In this document: positions 1 to 9,404 of the stretch, one piece after another
How positions within the stretch are numbered: position 1 is the first letter of the stretch
Layout of the letters: the number at the start of each line of letters is the position of its first letter
Assembly (NCBI GenBank): GCA_031761405.1
Contig: JASEVX010000001.1
Span: 49,275,102 to 49,339,101, forward strand
Source: Serripes groenlandicus
Lineage: Eukaryota; Mollusca; Bivalvia; Cardiida; Cardiidae
Direction: 5' to 3'
Length of the DNA stretch: 64,000 nt
Translations under genes and position numbers: made by a program
Notes under the pieces: generated by a model
Database searches by the model: none
Seen by the model: only the letters and a program-made list of their open reading frames with translations
Told to the model about the DNA's origin: nothing

Positions 1-212
1 ATAGTTGCTTTCTGACGCCTCTGCAGCAGACTGCTTTTTGAAAACATAGTGACAAAAGAAGAAATTACTCAAAATGAGCAATTTCTCATTTTGCCACAAT
101 GTTTTCCACTTTTAGACATAGAGTTATATATCCATTCAATTATAGAATATTTTTTGACAAAATATGTTCAAAGTCAACTGCTGCAGAATTGCCGTATGAG
201 GGAAAGGGTTAA
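1..212 (+). mobile_element. TTAA MITE (piggyBac-like), cut by window start
   Basis: First of about 50 copies of this family. A full copy is about 230 bp: TTAA, CCCTTTCCC end, GACGC..CTCTGCAGCAGAC subterminal block, central hairpin GAAATTGCTC..GAGCAATTTC with longer TTTTGAAAACA/TGTTTTCAA arms, AT-rich spacer, GTCTGCTGCAG, GGGAAAGGG, TTAA. TTAA targets and CCC-starting ends are piggyBac features. There is no transposase. '+' means the GACGC block is on the left. Confidence 0.75.
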
Positions 213-424
213 AGGCAAAGTTTACATGTTACAAAGACTTATTTGAATTAAATAGTTCAAAGTGAGTTTATCCTGATAATTGGAACCTAAACTCCCAGGA
301 TTTGTCATGGTAATCAGTCTACAGATCAATCCTGAGCCAGATATAACAAACATCCAATTAATTCTTAATTATTAATTAACTTTTGATCAACTAAAATACA
401 TTATCATTGCAACAATTTACATTT

Positions 425-625
425 ACCTCTTCTCAACTTATAACAAATCTGCATCAGATGACTTTGAAAACATTGTGGCAAAAATATGGCAAAATGTCTT
501 CAAATGAAAGTATTGTTATAGAATTGAATTAAATTCGGTGGTAAAAGTGGAGATTAATTGCTCATAATTAGTAATTTCACCTTTTATCACAGCGGTTTCA
601 AACAGTGTCTGCAATTGACTCAAAA
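425..625 (-). mobile_element. TTAA MITE, strongly diverged
   Basis: ACAAATCTGCATCAGATGAC and GAAAACATTGTGGCAAAA are recognisable; both ends are worn. Nothing else is seen in 213-1145. Confidence 0.5.
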
Positions 626-1145
626 TTTGTAAAGGAGAGAACAAATTGTGAAAAAGCATAATATTTGCCTTCCTGATTTTCTTTTCAGACAGCAGAACAC
701 TGTAAAAATATAAAGGGTTACCGTGCTTTAAAATTAAAACAAACCCTCAACAGCTCAATTAAATTGGTTCAATTTGTTCCTTTTACCCTGGAACAAATCG
801 ATCGGAGTCCTTTCACTCTATTTTGTGTAGCAGGGACAATAAAACCACACTTTAAATGGTAATGAAGTATATATCAACAAGATAAATTTATGGATCATAC
901 TTTATAATGCTTTCAAATATGTTGTTGACAAACCAAGACCTACTTCCAGAGCTCTAGGTAAGGATCAGCGCTTTTCATGTTCTAAAATCATTATCACATA
1001 GGGTTTGCTTTAATAATAAGAGAGAAATTGTGGGGGAAAGAGCTGAATACCCCACCCTCCTTATCTGGACCTCTGCAGTACTTCATGATACCAGTTGGAT
1101 CCAATATCAAAAATTGACAACTCAATATAGTAAATTAATTGTTTA

Positions 1146-1365
1146 CCTCATATAGAGGCTTTCTGAAGTCTCTGCAGCAGACAACTTTTTGAAAACATGG
1201 CGATAAAAGAAGAAATTGCTCAAAACGAGCAATTTCTCCTTTTGTCACAATGTTTTCAACTCTATTCAATTATTGTTCTTTCTTTTTCAAAGGTATTTTC
1301 TGTGCTTTTTCCTAGATGTTTTCAAAGTCGTCTGCTGCAGATTTGTTGTATGTCGGAAAGGGTTT
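1146..1365 (+). mobile_element. TTAA MITE
   Basis: Left end lacks CCCTTT; the right end is GGAAAGGGTTTA. The hairpin GAAATTGCTC/GAGCAATTTC is perfect. A worn fragment lies at 1555-1665. Confidence 0.75.
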
Positions 1366-1677
1366 ATTATTTACCTGATATGATATTTTAGATCTGTCTG
1401 CCATGGATCTGATTTCAGTTGTGTCTATACAGCAGATATGACTTCTGAAAACAATGTGCCAAGAACAAATTCAATTTTATTCTTTAATTCATTAATAGAG
1501 TTTCCAAATTCTTTAGTAAATGTCTTCAAAGTAAAATCTGCTGCAAATTAAGGCTTCAGAGCAGAAAAGCAATGCAGGAAAAAGACAAATTGCTCTTTTT
1601 GAGCAATTGTTCCATATCCTGACACACTGTTTTCAAAAGCTGTCTTCTGCTTAGGTATCAAATGTTGTCTTCATTGG

Positions 1678-1915
1678 TTAACCCTTTCCTTCATATAGAC
1701 ATTTTCTGACACCTCTGCAGCAGATGGCTTTTTGAAAACATGGCGAAAAAAGAAGAAATTTCTCAAAAACAAGCAATTTCTCATTTTGTCACCATGTTTT
1801 CAACTCTGTTCAATTATTGTACCTTCATTTAAAGGGGAGTTTCCAAAAAATAATTGGGTATGTTTTCAAAGTGGGTTACTATGCTGCAGATTTATTGTAT
1901 ATGGGAAAAGGTTAA
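1678..1915 (+). mobile_element. TTAA MITE, both TTAA present
   Basis: TTAA at 1678-1681 and 1912-1915 bracket a full copy with one A inserted in the hairpin loop region. Confidence 0.8.
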
Positions 1916-2146
1916 ATGGTTTAGCTAGTACAGGGTAAAGATTGTTTCAGCATCTTTTCCCATGAAATGCGTTCATCCTTATCTAATCAGTCAGTGAAAT
2001 TTCAATCAGCGGGTAAGTTCTTTGTTCTCCTTCAACCCATTTAGTTTAAAACTGTTTATCTAATTTATACCCATGAATAATTAGGTCCCCAGTACAAAAA
2101 GATCCTTCTGAGACAGCAACAGTTTGAACTGCCTTCATCCCTTATC

Positions 2147-2446
2147 GGCCGAGTCCCGGTTCCCCAGTCGATAGTGACACAGGCTGTCCAGGTGTTGTGA
2201 GTTCGAAAAGCAGCTCGGCCAACATTCTTTCTGATGTTTGACAAAATTCATTTTGACAAGCTTCATTCGTCTTTCACTAATGGGACAACAGTCTATGTGG
2301 AAAAGCAGCCAGCTGCTTGGTAAGATTTTTGTGTTGATAACTGGTGTGAGAAAGCCAGGAAATGCATGAGTAGCTGAACTGGCAGCTGTGATATGACTGA
2401 AAAATTGTTGAAAACGGTGTTCAACCCCAATCAATCAATCAATCAA
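2147..2446 (+). mobile_element. tRNA-derived SINE, full length
   Basis: A tRNA-like head with a B-box-like GTGAGTTCGAA leads to a body ending in TCAACCCCAATCAATCAATC. A 12-bp duplication TCATCCCTTATC flanks it at 2135-2146 and 2447-2458. It is transcribed from the plus strand by RNA polymerase III if active, and is moved by a LINE not present here. Confidence 0.85.
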
Positions 2447-2676
2447 TCATCCCTTATCTAGTGTTGCTTGTTTGTAAAAGGTGTCATATTGTTTTATGTT
2501 TCTTAACTGAATTCTGACTATTGCAGTTGTCACCTTTGAAAATGTCTTTATAAAACCATAGTTTGTGTTCCAGAAATTTAAAAGTAGTCCTTTGATACAA
2601 AATTGAAATTATTGATTCAAGCAATTTCTTTTTCCATCAAATGTTTTCAAAAATTGCTTAATTAACACAAATAAGC

Positions 2677-2842
2677 TTAAGTCCTACGCCTCTGCAGCAG
2701 ACAGCTTTTTGGAAACATTGTGTCAAAAGCAGAAATTGCTAGTCAATTTATTTACTTTCATTTAAAGAGTGTTTCTCAAACAAATTTGAGTATGTTTTCA
2801 AAGTAGTCTGCTGCAGAATTGTTGCATTTGGGAAAGGGTTAA
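2677..2842 (+). mobile_element. TTAA MITE, internal deletion
   Basis: The second hairpin arm is lost; the GTCTGCTGCAG block and GGGAAAGGGTTAA end are intact. A short right-end fragment lies at 3490-3534. Confidence 0.7.
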
Positions 2843-3033
2843 TAGATGCAGAGCCGCTGGAGTTATCTTCATCAAATGCAGGCATCATTTAACTCATAGT
2901 AATATACATATCAGGGACTTATGATGTAGTCCAAATGACAATAGTGGTCAAAGGAACACAATATATACATGGTCATCATCTGCCAATAAACAGTTCATAT
3001 AACAAGGTAAGTCAAAGTGTGACAGGTAGTTGA

Positions 3034-3300
3034 ATGATTGATTGATTGAGGTTTAAAGCCATTTTCAAAAATATTCAGTCAATGTCAATGTAGTAAGTTC
3101 ACCTTCGCATGTCTTCCTAGCTGTCTTAAACTAAACTCCATTCAACAGTTTTTCTAAGCAACTGGCTTTTTCCCAGATAGACTGTTAGCCCATTGGTGGA
3201 GTAGGAATCGGACATCTGAAAGAAAGTTGGCCAAGCTTCAAGGGTTTCAACTCACAATCTGATTCTCTACCGACCGAGATATCTTTGCGGATCCTAAGTG
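3034..3300 (-). mobile_element. SINE, diverged
   Basis: The (TTGA)n tail is at the left, followed by the GGTTTAAAGCC core, the CAACTGGCTTTTTCCCA segment and a worn tRNA-like head near 3240-3295. The target duplication is not clear. Confidence 0.7.
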
Positions 3301-3978
3301 TCACCCTTCCAAGTAAGTTTACACAAAACGTGACCTTCAGAAATGTCTTATCATAAACAAGATCCTGTTTAAGAAATATTCTTCATTTTAGATTTTAGAG
3401 ATATTTAGATATCACTTGTAAAAATTCTAAGGACAGCACTTTGAAAGTTGTTAAATAGTCTATAATAGTTTTAAACAACAGACCATACACCCTGCATCAG
3501 GGCTGAAGATTTGTTGTATGTGGGAAAGGGTAAACCTAGATACTATTGCCTGAAATCATATGTTTAATTTCAATTAAGAGAAGGTTTTTCAAATTAGCAC
3601 TTTAGCTGTAAAAGAGAAACTAGCCCTTTCAAACATTTTTGTGAAATTATTTAGATGTTTAAAGTAAGTGTGAGCATACGGCAATAAACAATGCAAACCA
3701 AATGTCCCAAGTCATCATTCAAAATAGGAGGAAAATTATAAACAGCCTTTGTTTCCTGAACGCCATGGGACTAGATGTGCCAGCTTGACAATCACTCAAT
3801 GGATACAGAGAAAGATAATAGATTCTACATTTCAGCAACCTCAAGTGAATAAGGTTGTGTAGCCGGTGGAATCAGTGGAAGCCTTCACTATCAATGTATT
3901 AATTTGTCATAGACATAAGTCTAGAAGTGTAGCCCAACTAGGGTAACTCCAATAAAATGTTAGACAAAGCTGTGTTCA

Positions 3979-4178
3979 CCCTTTCCGACATACAACAAAT
4001 CTGCAGCAGACGACTTTGAAAACGTTTAAGAAAAAGCACAGAAAAACCCTTTAAATGAAAGAACAATAGTTGAATAGAGTTGAAAACATGGTGACAAAAG
4101 GAGATATTGCTCATTTTGAACAATTTCTTCTTTTGTGGCCATGTTTTCAAAAAGCTGTCGGACACTCTCTATAGATGG
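3979..4178 (-). mobile_element. TTAA MITE
   Basis: B-type left end (ACATACAACAAATCTGCAGC) and a hairpin with CTCATTTTGAAC loop; the right end is worn. Confidence 0.7.
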
Positions 4179-4185
4179 AAGAAAT

Positions 4186-4560
4186 TTAAAACATTGTGGC
4201 AAAAGGAGAAATTGATTTCTTTTGAGAAATTTCTCCGATCGTCAATAATGTTTTGCAAAAATCGTCTGCTGCAGACTGCACGGCATCAAAAAGCGTCTAC
4301 ATGTGGGAGAGGGTTGATTTTGAATGTTTACCTGGTATTTTGATAATCAACTATTTTAAACACTTTTTCAGTTGCAGCCGCATTTCTAGATATCGTCAGC
4401 AGACAACTTTTGAAAACATCATGGCAAAAGAAGAAATGGCTCATTTTGAAAAAATCTCTTTTTGCCATAATTTTTTCTCCTCAATTAAATAATAATACTT
4501 TCCATTTATACAGAATTTTCCACAACTTTGCTTGGATGTTTTCTGCAGATTCATTGTGTG
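4186..4560. mobile_element. Two partial TTAA MITEs
   Basis: 4186-4314 (minus, ends GCGTCTACATGTGGGAGAGG) and 4385-4560 (plus, starts at CAGCAGACAAC). Both lack one end. Confidence 0.6.
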
Positions 4561-4579
4561 AAAAGGAGAAATTGCTCTC

Positions 4580-4810
4580 TTAACCCTTTCCCTCATATAA
4601 ACGCTTTCGGACGCCTCTGCAGCAGACGGCTTTTTGAAAACATAGTGACATAAGAAGAAATTGCACAAAACTTGCAATTTTCTCCTTTTGCCACAATGAT
4701 TTCCACTTTTAGTCATAGGTTATCCATTCAATTATGGAGATTTTCTATGTTTTGACAAAATACGTTCAAAGTCGTCTGCTGCAGAATTGTCGTATGAGGG
4801 AAAGGGTTAA
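4580..4810 (+). mobile_element. TTAA MITE, complete
   Basis: TTAACCCTTTCCCTCATA to ATGAGGGAAAGGGTTAA, 231 bp, of the subfamily with GTCATAGGTTATCCATTC. A worn copy (4811-4893) abuts it. Confidence 0.85.
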
Positions 4811-4873
4811 GCCTTTCACAAATACAAACAATATGCAGCAGACTACAATAGTTTCCAAAGTCCTCTGCTGAAG

Positions 4874-5077
4874 ATGTGTCTGGAAAGGGTTGTTCCTGAT
4901 GAAACAAGCATAACTTGTGTTCTAGGTCATGACCCACCTGATCCAGCCAATAAAATCCAGTGCACAGCATGTTTGAGGTTTTATTGTTTGATTACATGTG
5001 ATTCTAAGTTTCAGATAAACTTAATAAATCGACTCCTCTTTCTCTGTAACACTCACAATGAACTGTTTAACACTTAA
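4874..5077 (+). pseudogene. Possible worn PHD-finger-like coding fragment
   Basis: A 67-codon frame between MITEs contains CVLGHDPPDPANKIQCTACL, like the start of a PHD finger. The second cysteine and the histidine are missing, and no splice or promoter context is clear. It may be a captured exon fragment or chance. Confidence 0.2.
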
Positions 5078-5305
5078 CCCTTTCCAACATACAGTAAATC
5101 TGCAGCAGACGACTTTGATAATATCTAAGAAAAAATGTGGAAAATCTTTATAAATGAATATATATTCGATGAAAAGTGTTGAAAACATGGTGACAAAGGG
5201 AGAAATGGCTGGTTTTCAGCAATTTCTTCTTAGGTCGCCATGTTTTCAAAAAATGCGTCTGCTGCAGAGGCGTCAGAAAGCGTCTATATGAGGGAGACCC
5301 TTTAA
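5074..5305 (-). mobile_element. TTAA MITE, complete
   Basis: TTAA at 5074-5077 and 5302-5305. The right end CCC is mutated to GACCC. Confidence 0.8.
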
Positions 5306-5342
5306 TAGTTACTGACAACACACTATTATATGAGTCTACTCC

Positions 5343-7358
5343 TAATCCTTTCCCACATATAACAAATCTGCAGCAGACAACTTTAAAAACATCTGGTTAA
5401 AAATATGGTAAATGTCTATAAAGAAAGTTTAATCATTTAATAGACTAAGCTGAAAACTAGAGATTGCTTTTTTGAAAAAGCGCTTGTCTCCCCATTTGTG
5501 TGGTTGTAGGGGAGGAAAAGAAATGATGGAGATGAATTTTTTAGTTTTGGACTGGAGATGAAGCAACAGTGACAATCCTCAGTTATTGAGCGGAAACCAT
5601 TTTTCAGCTGAGGGTTACCATGACCTTAGTCTTTGACCTAGTGACCTCAAAATCAATAGGGGTCATTTGCTGCTGGTGACCAACCTGCACACCAAGTATG
5701 AAGTTCCTGGGCCCAAGCAATCTTCAGTTATTGAGCGGAAACCATTTTTCAGCCAAAGGTCACCACGACCTTGACCTTTGACCTACTGACATCAAAATCA
5801 ATAGGGGTCATCTACACGTTAGGACCAAGCTGCACACCAAGTATGAAGTTCCTGGGTATAAGCGTTCTTGAGTTATTGAGTAAAACACATTTTTCAGCTG
5901 AAGGTTACCGTGACCTTCGACATTTGACCTTGTGACCTCAAAATCAAACAAATTCAATAAAGGTCATTTACTGGTTAGGACCAACCTGCACACCAGGTAT
6001 GAAGTTCATCAACATAAGCATTCTTTAGTTATTGAGAGGAAACCATTTTTCAGCTGAAGGTTACCATGACCTTGACCTTTAAGCTAGTGACCTCAAAATC
6101 AATAGGGGTCATCTACTGGTGGTGACCAACCTGCACACCAAGTATTAACTTCCATGGCCAAAGCATTCTACAGTTATTAAGCAAAAACAATGTTTCAGCT
6201 CATTGTCACTGTGACCTTTCAGCTCAAGGTCACTGTGCTCTTGACTTTGACCTCAAAATTAATAGGGTCTTCTACTGGGCATGGCCAACCTGCATACCAA
6301 GTATGGAGTTCCTCGGCCCAAGCGTTCTTCAGTTATTGAGCGGAAACCATTTTTTACCTCACAAGGTCACCATGACCTTGACCTTTGACCTTCTGACATC
6401 AAAATCAATAGAAGTTATCTACTGGTCATGACCAACCTGCATACCATGTATGAAGATCCTATGCCCAAGCGTTCTTCAGTTATTGAGCGGAAACAAGTGT
6501 GACAGATGTGACCTTGACCTTTGACCTAGTGACCTTAAAATTATTAGGGGTCATTTGCTGGTGGTGACCAACCTGCACATCAAGTATGAAGTTTCTGGGC
6601 CCAAGCAAAAACTATTTATCAGCTCATTGTCACTGTGACCTTTCAAGCTCATGGTCACTGTGACCTTGACTTTAGACGTACTGACCTCAAAATCAATAGG
6701 GGTCTTCTACTAGGCATGGCCAACCTGCATACCAATTATGGAGTTCCTCAGCCAAAGCGTTCTTCAGTTATTGAGCGGAAACCATTTTTTACCTCACAAG
6801 GTCACCATGACCTTGACCTTTGACCTTCTGTTATCAAAATCAATAGGGGTCAGCTACTGGTCATGACCAACCTGCATTCGTAGTATGAAGTTCCTACGCC
6901 CAAGCGTTCTTCAGTTATTGAGCGGAAACAAGTGTGACAGACGGAAGGACGGAAGGACGGACGGAACGGGCAAAAACATGGCCAACCTGCATACCAAGTA
7001 TGGAGTTCCTCAGCCAAAGCGTTCTTCAGTTATTGAGCGGAAACCATTTTTTACCTCACAAGGTCACCATGACCTTGACCTTTGACCTTCTGTTATCAAA
7101 ATCAATTAGGGTCAGCTACTGGTCATGACCAACCTGCATTCCAAGTATGAAGTTCCTACGCCCAAGCGTTCTTCAGTTATTGAGCGGAAACAAGTGTGAC
7201 AGACGGAAGGACGGACGGAATGGGCAAAAACAATATGTCACCCCCATGTAATGGGGGAGACATAATAATGTGGCAAATGGAGAAATTGCTCATTATAATG
7301 TCACAATGTTTTCAAAAGTTGTCTGCTGCAGAGCTTAATATATGTGGGAAAGAGTTAA
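5343..7358 (-). mobile_element. TTAA MITE split by Helentron-like element
   Basis: The left half 5343-5484 (CCTTTCCCACATATAACAAA) and right half 7264-7358 (GTGGCAAATGGAGAAATTGC to GAGTTAA) belong to one copy. 5485-7263 was inserted between. Confidence 0.65.
5485..7263 (+). mobile_element. Helentron-like/pearl-type element with about 12 units of about 145 bp
   Basis: The left end TGTCTCCCCAT is complementary to the right end ATGGGGGAGACA, which also forms a hairpin with CCCCCATGTA. Between them, units starting CAGTTATTGAG recur at 5580, 5725, 5870, 6026, 6171, 6330, 6477, 6765, 6912, 7027 and 7173, each carrying tandem TGACCTTTGACCT-like words. GACGGAAGGACGGACGG precedes the right end. It has no coding capacity and would be moved by a Helitron-family replicase elsewhere. 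Confidence 0.7.
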
Positions 7359-7437
7359 GAAAATGTTCTTTACTTGATCAGTCTCAGTACTCCGGTGAAC
7401 TAGTAACACAGGAACATAATGGCCCTCTTATATTTCC

Positions 7438-7629
7438 TTAACCCTTTCCTACTTGCAGATGCATTTTGAGACATTTCAGTGGACAGCTTTTGAAAAAAAT
7501 TGTGGCAAAAAGAGAATTGGGCATAATGAGCAATTTCTACTTTTGCCATAGTATTACAATCTATATTCAATGACTTAAAACTTTAGTTTGTCGTCTGCTG
7601 CAGATTTGTTGTATGCGGGAAAGGCTAAA
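7438..7629 (+). mobile_element. TTAA MITE
   Basis: TTAACCCTTTCCTACTTGC start. The right end GGGAAAGGCTAA is mutated. Confidence 0.75.
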
Positions 7630-7720
7630 AAGTGAACTAGTCATTCCTCCTACAGACCATGTTATTTTTGCACGATCTAGATTGTTTGAACGCCCAAGAA
7701 ATTGTGCTTTGATTTTATTT

Positions 7721-7932
7721 TTAGCCCTTTCCAGCATAAAACAAATTTGCAGCAGACTACTTTGAAACTATTTAGGCAAAAACACAGACAATCACTCGAA
7801 AGGTATTATCACTGAAAAAAATTGAAAACATTATGGCATAAGAAGAAATATTTCTTATTTTGAGCAATTTCTCTTTTTGTCAGAATGTTTGCTGCAGAGG
7901 CGTCAGAAAGCGTCTATATGGGAAAGTGTTAA
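7721..7932 (-). mobile_element. TTAA MITE
   Basis: CCCTTTCCAGCAT start and GAAAGTGTTAA end. The second hairpin arm is shortened before GCTGCAGAGGCGTC. Confidence 0.75.
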
Positions 7933-8870
7933 ATTGTAAGAGTATACATATATACTTTTAAGATTTTTTTTTTTAAAGGCAATATAGGCGTAAAAGAGAA
8001 ACCAGCTCTTCAGAAATCTTTTGTGAAAATATTTCGATTTTTGAAGTAAGTGTGACCAGATGGCGATGGACAGTGAGTGGTCAATATTACGATTGTGGCA
8101 AATGCAATAAGGTTGGTTTTCCCAGAGAAAATGTAACCACTCTTGGTTTTTCAAGACCAATGAAATAATTTCAGGCAAAGAATAAAGCTGAAGGGTATTT
8201 TTTCATTTGAATTTCAGGTTCTTTTGATGGTAAATGATGCAGGCAAAGCTTATTAAATCCTTAAGTTTTGTGGCTATTTTTATAACCGGTGTATGATTAA
8301 AAACCATTTCTTTCTTAGCATCCCTATCAAAACATGTATAGCACTGATACATGTATATATAGGACCACACAAGGTGACACCATTTTTTATAGAATCTGGA
8401 GTTATACTGAATTATATTCCATTCACATAAATTAATAGCTTAAATTTGTATTTATGATTAAATTGACCAATAACTCTCTATAATTCCCTAATCAGAGGTC
8501 GAGATATGGAGGGGTTTACCGCTCTTTTCCCAACAATATCACTCTTTATATCCAACGAAACCCAGTATGTTGTGCGTATACTCAAAAGAATTGTCTTAAA
8601 TAAGGATTTTAGAACAAGCATAACGCTCCTTATCTAGAGCTCTGCCTAATATAGGCTTCTAAACACTTTTACTGGTAAAAATGAATTCTTAACCTTTGAA
8701 GATCTCAAAGACTTTGGAAACAGGAAAAATTGCAAAAAATGTTTACAATACTGTTACAATGAACATGTTCTTCAATATTATTGTTCGAGATTAATTCTTT
8801 TTCGTGAGATTACAGTTTTCAAAATAGAGAATGGTTCTAAAATAATACAACCTGGTCAATGGCCGAGCTA
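7933..8870. other. Gene-free stretch
   Basis: AT-rich and unique-looking. The 91-codon minus frame at 7903-8178 overlaps a MITE end and has no recognisable domain. 8871-8998 is a short worn MITE, and 8999-9244 shows nothing. Confidence 0.5.
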
Positions 8871-9244
8871 TAATCCTTTCCTACAAAGAATAAATTCTGC
8901 AGAAAACAATTTCATCATGAACAATTTCTCCTTCTCCAACAATTTTTAAAAGGTTTGTGCTGCAGCCTAGTCAAAAGCTGATTGCATGTGGGAAAGAAAA
9001 ATAAAACTAATTTATCAATGATTGAAGGAGATAATGTAATTGCAAAACCAACCTTAAGAGTAGATTAACAAATGTAGGTTAAGATCAATTTGCACATCCC
9101 TACTATTTAATATACTAGTAAATGTAAAGTGTATATCAGAGTCTTTTTGAATGCATCTAGTTTCGTTAGCAAACAGTGCAGAATTAATTTATTCATAATC
9201 CATCGGTAAACAAACCAATTCTAGGCTAGAAAATGTGCCATGCA

Positions 9245-9335
9245 CAAGGAAACTCCACAATGACCACCTTGACTGGGGTTCAAACCCGGGACGAACGGTT
9301 CCAAATCCAGCATGCTAACGTACCACTCGGCGTGT
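9245..9335 (-). repeat. tRNA-like sequence, probable SINE head
   Basis: The minus strand shows GCCGAGTGGTACGTTAGC and GGGTTTGAACCCC, like the A and B boxes of a serine/leucine-type tRNA, but there is no foldable mature tRNA. The body to the left is not recognised. Confidence 0.5.
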
Positions 9336-9404
9336 CAGCAGCTTAATTTTAGAAAGAGAGAATCAAAATTAACAATTTTTCCTTTTCTACCCTGTCTTAA
9401 ATTC

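Noticed and set aside
2135..2434. 99-codon minus-strand frame
   Set aside because: It is the antisense of a tRNA-derived SINE.
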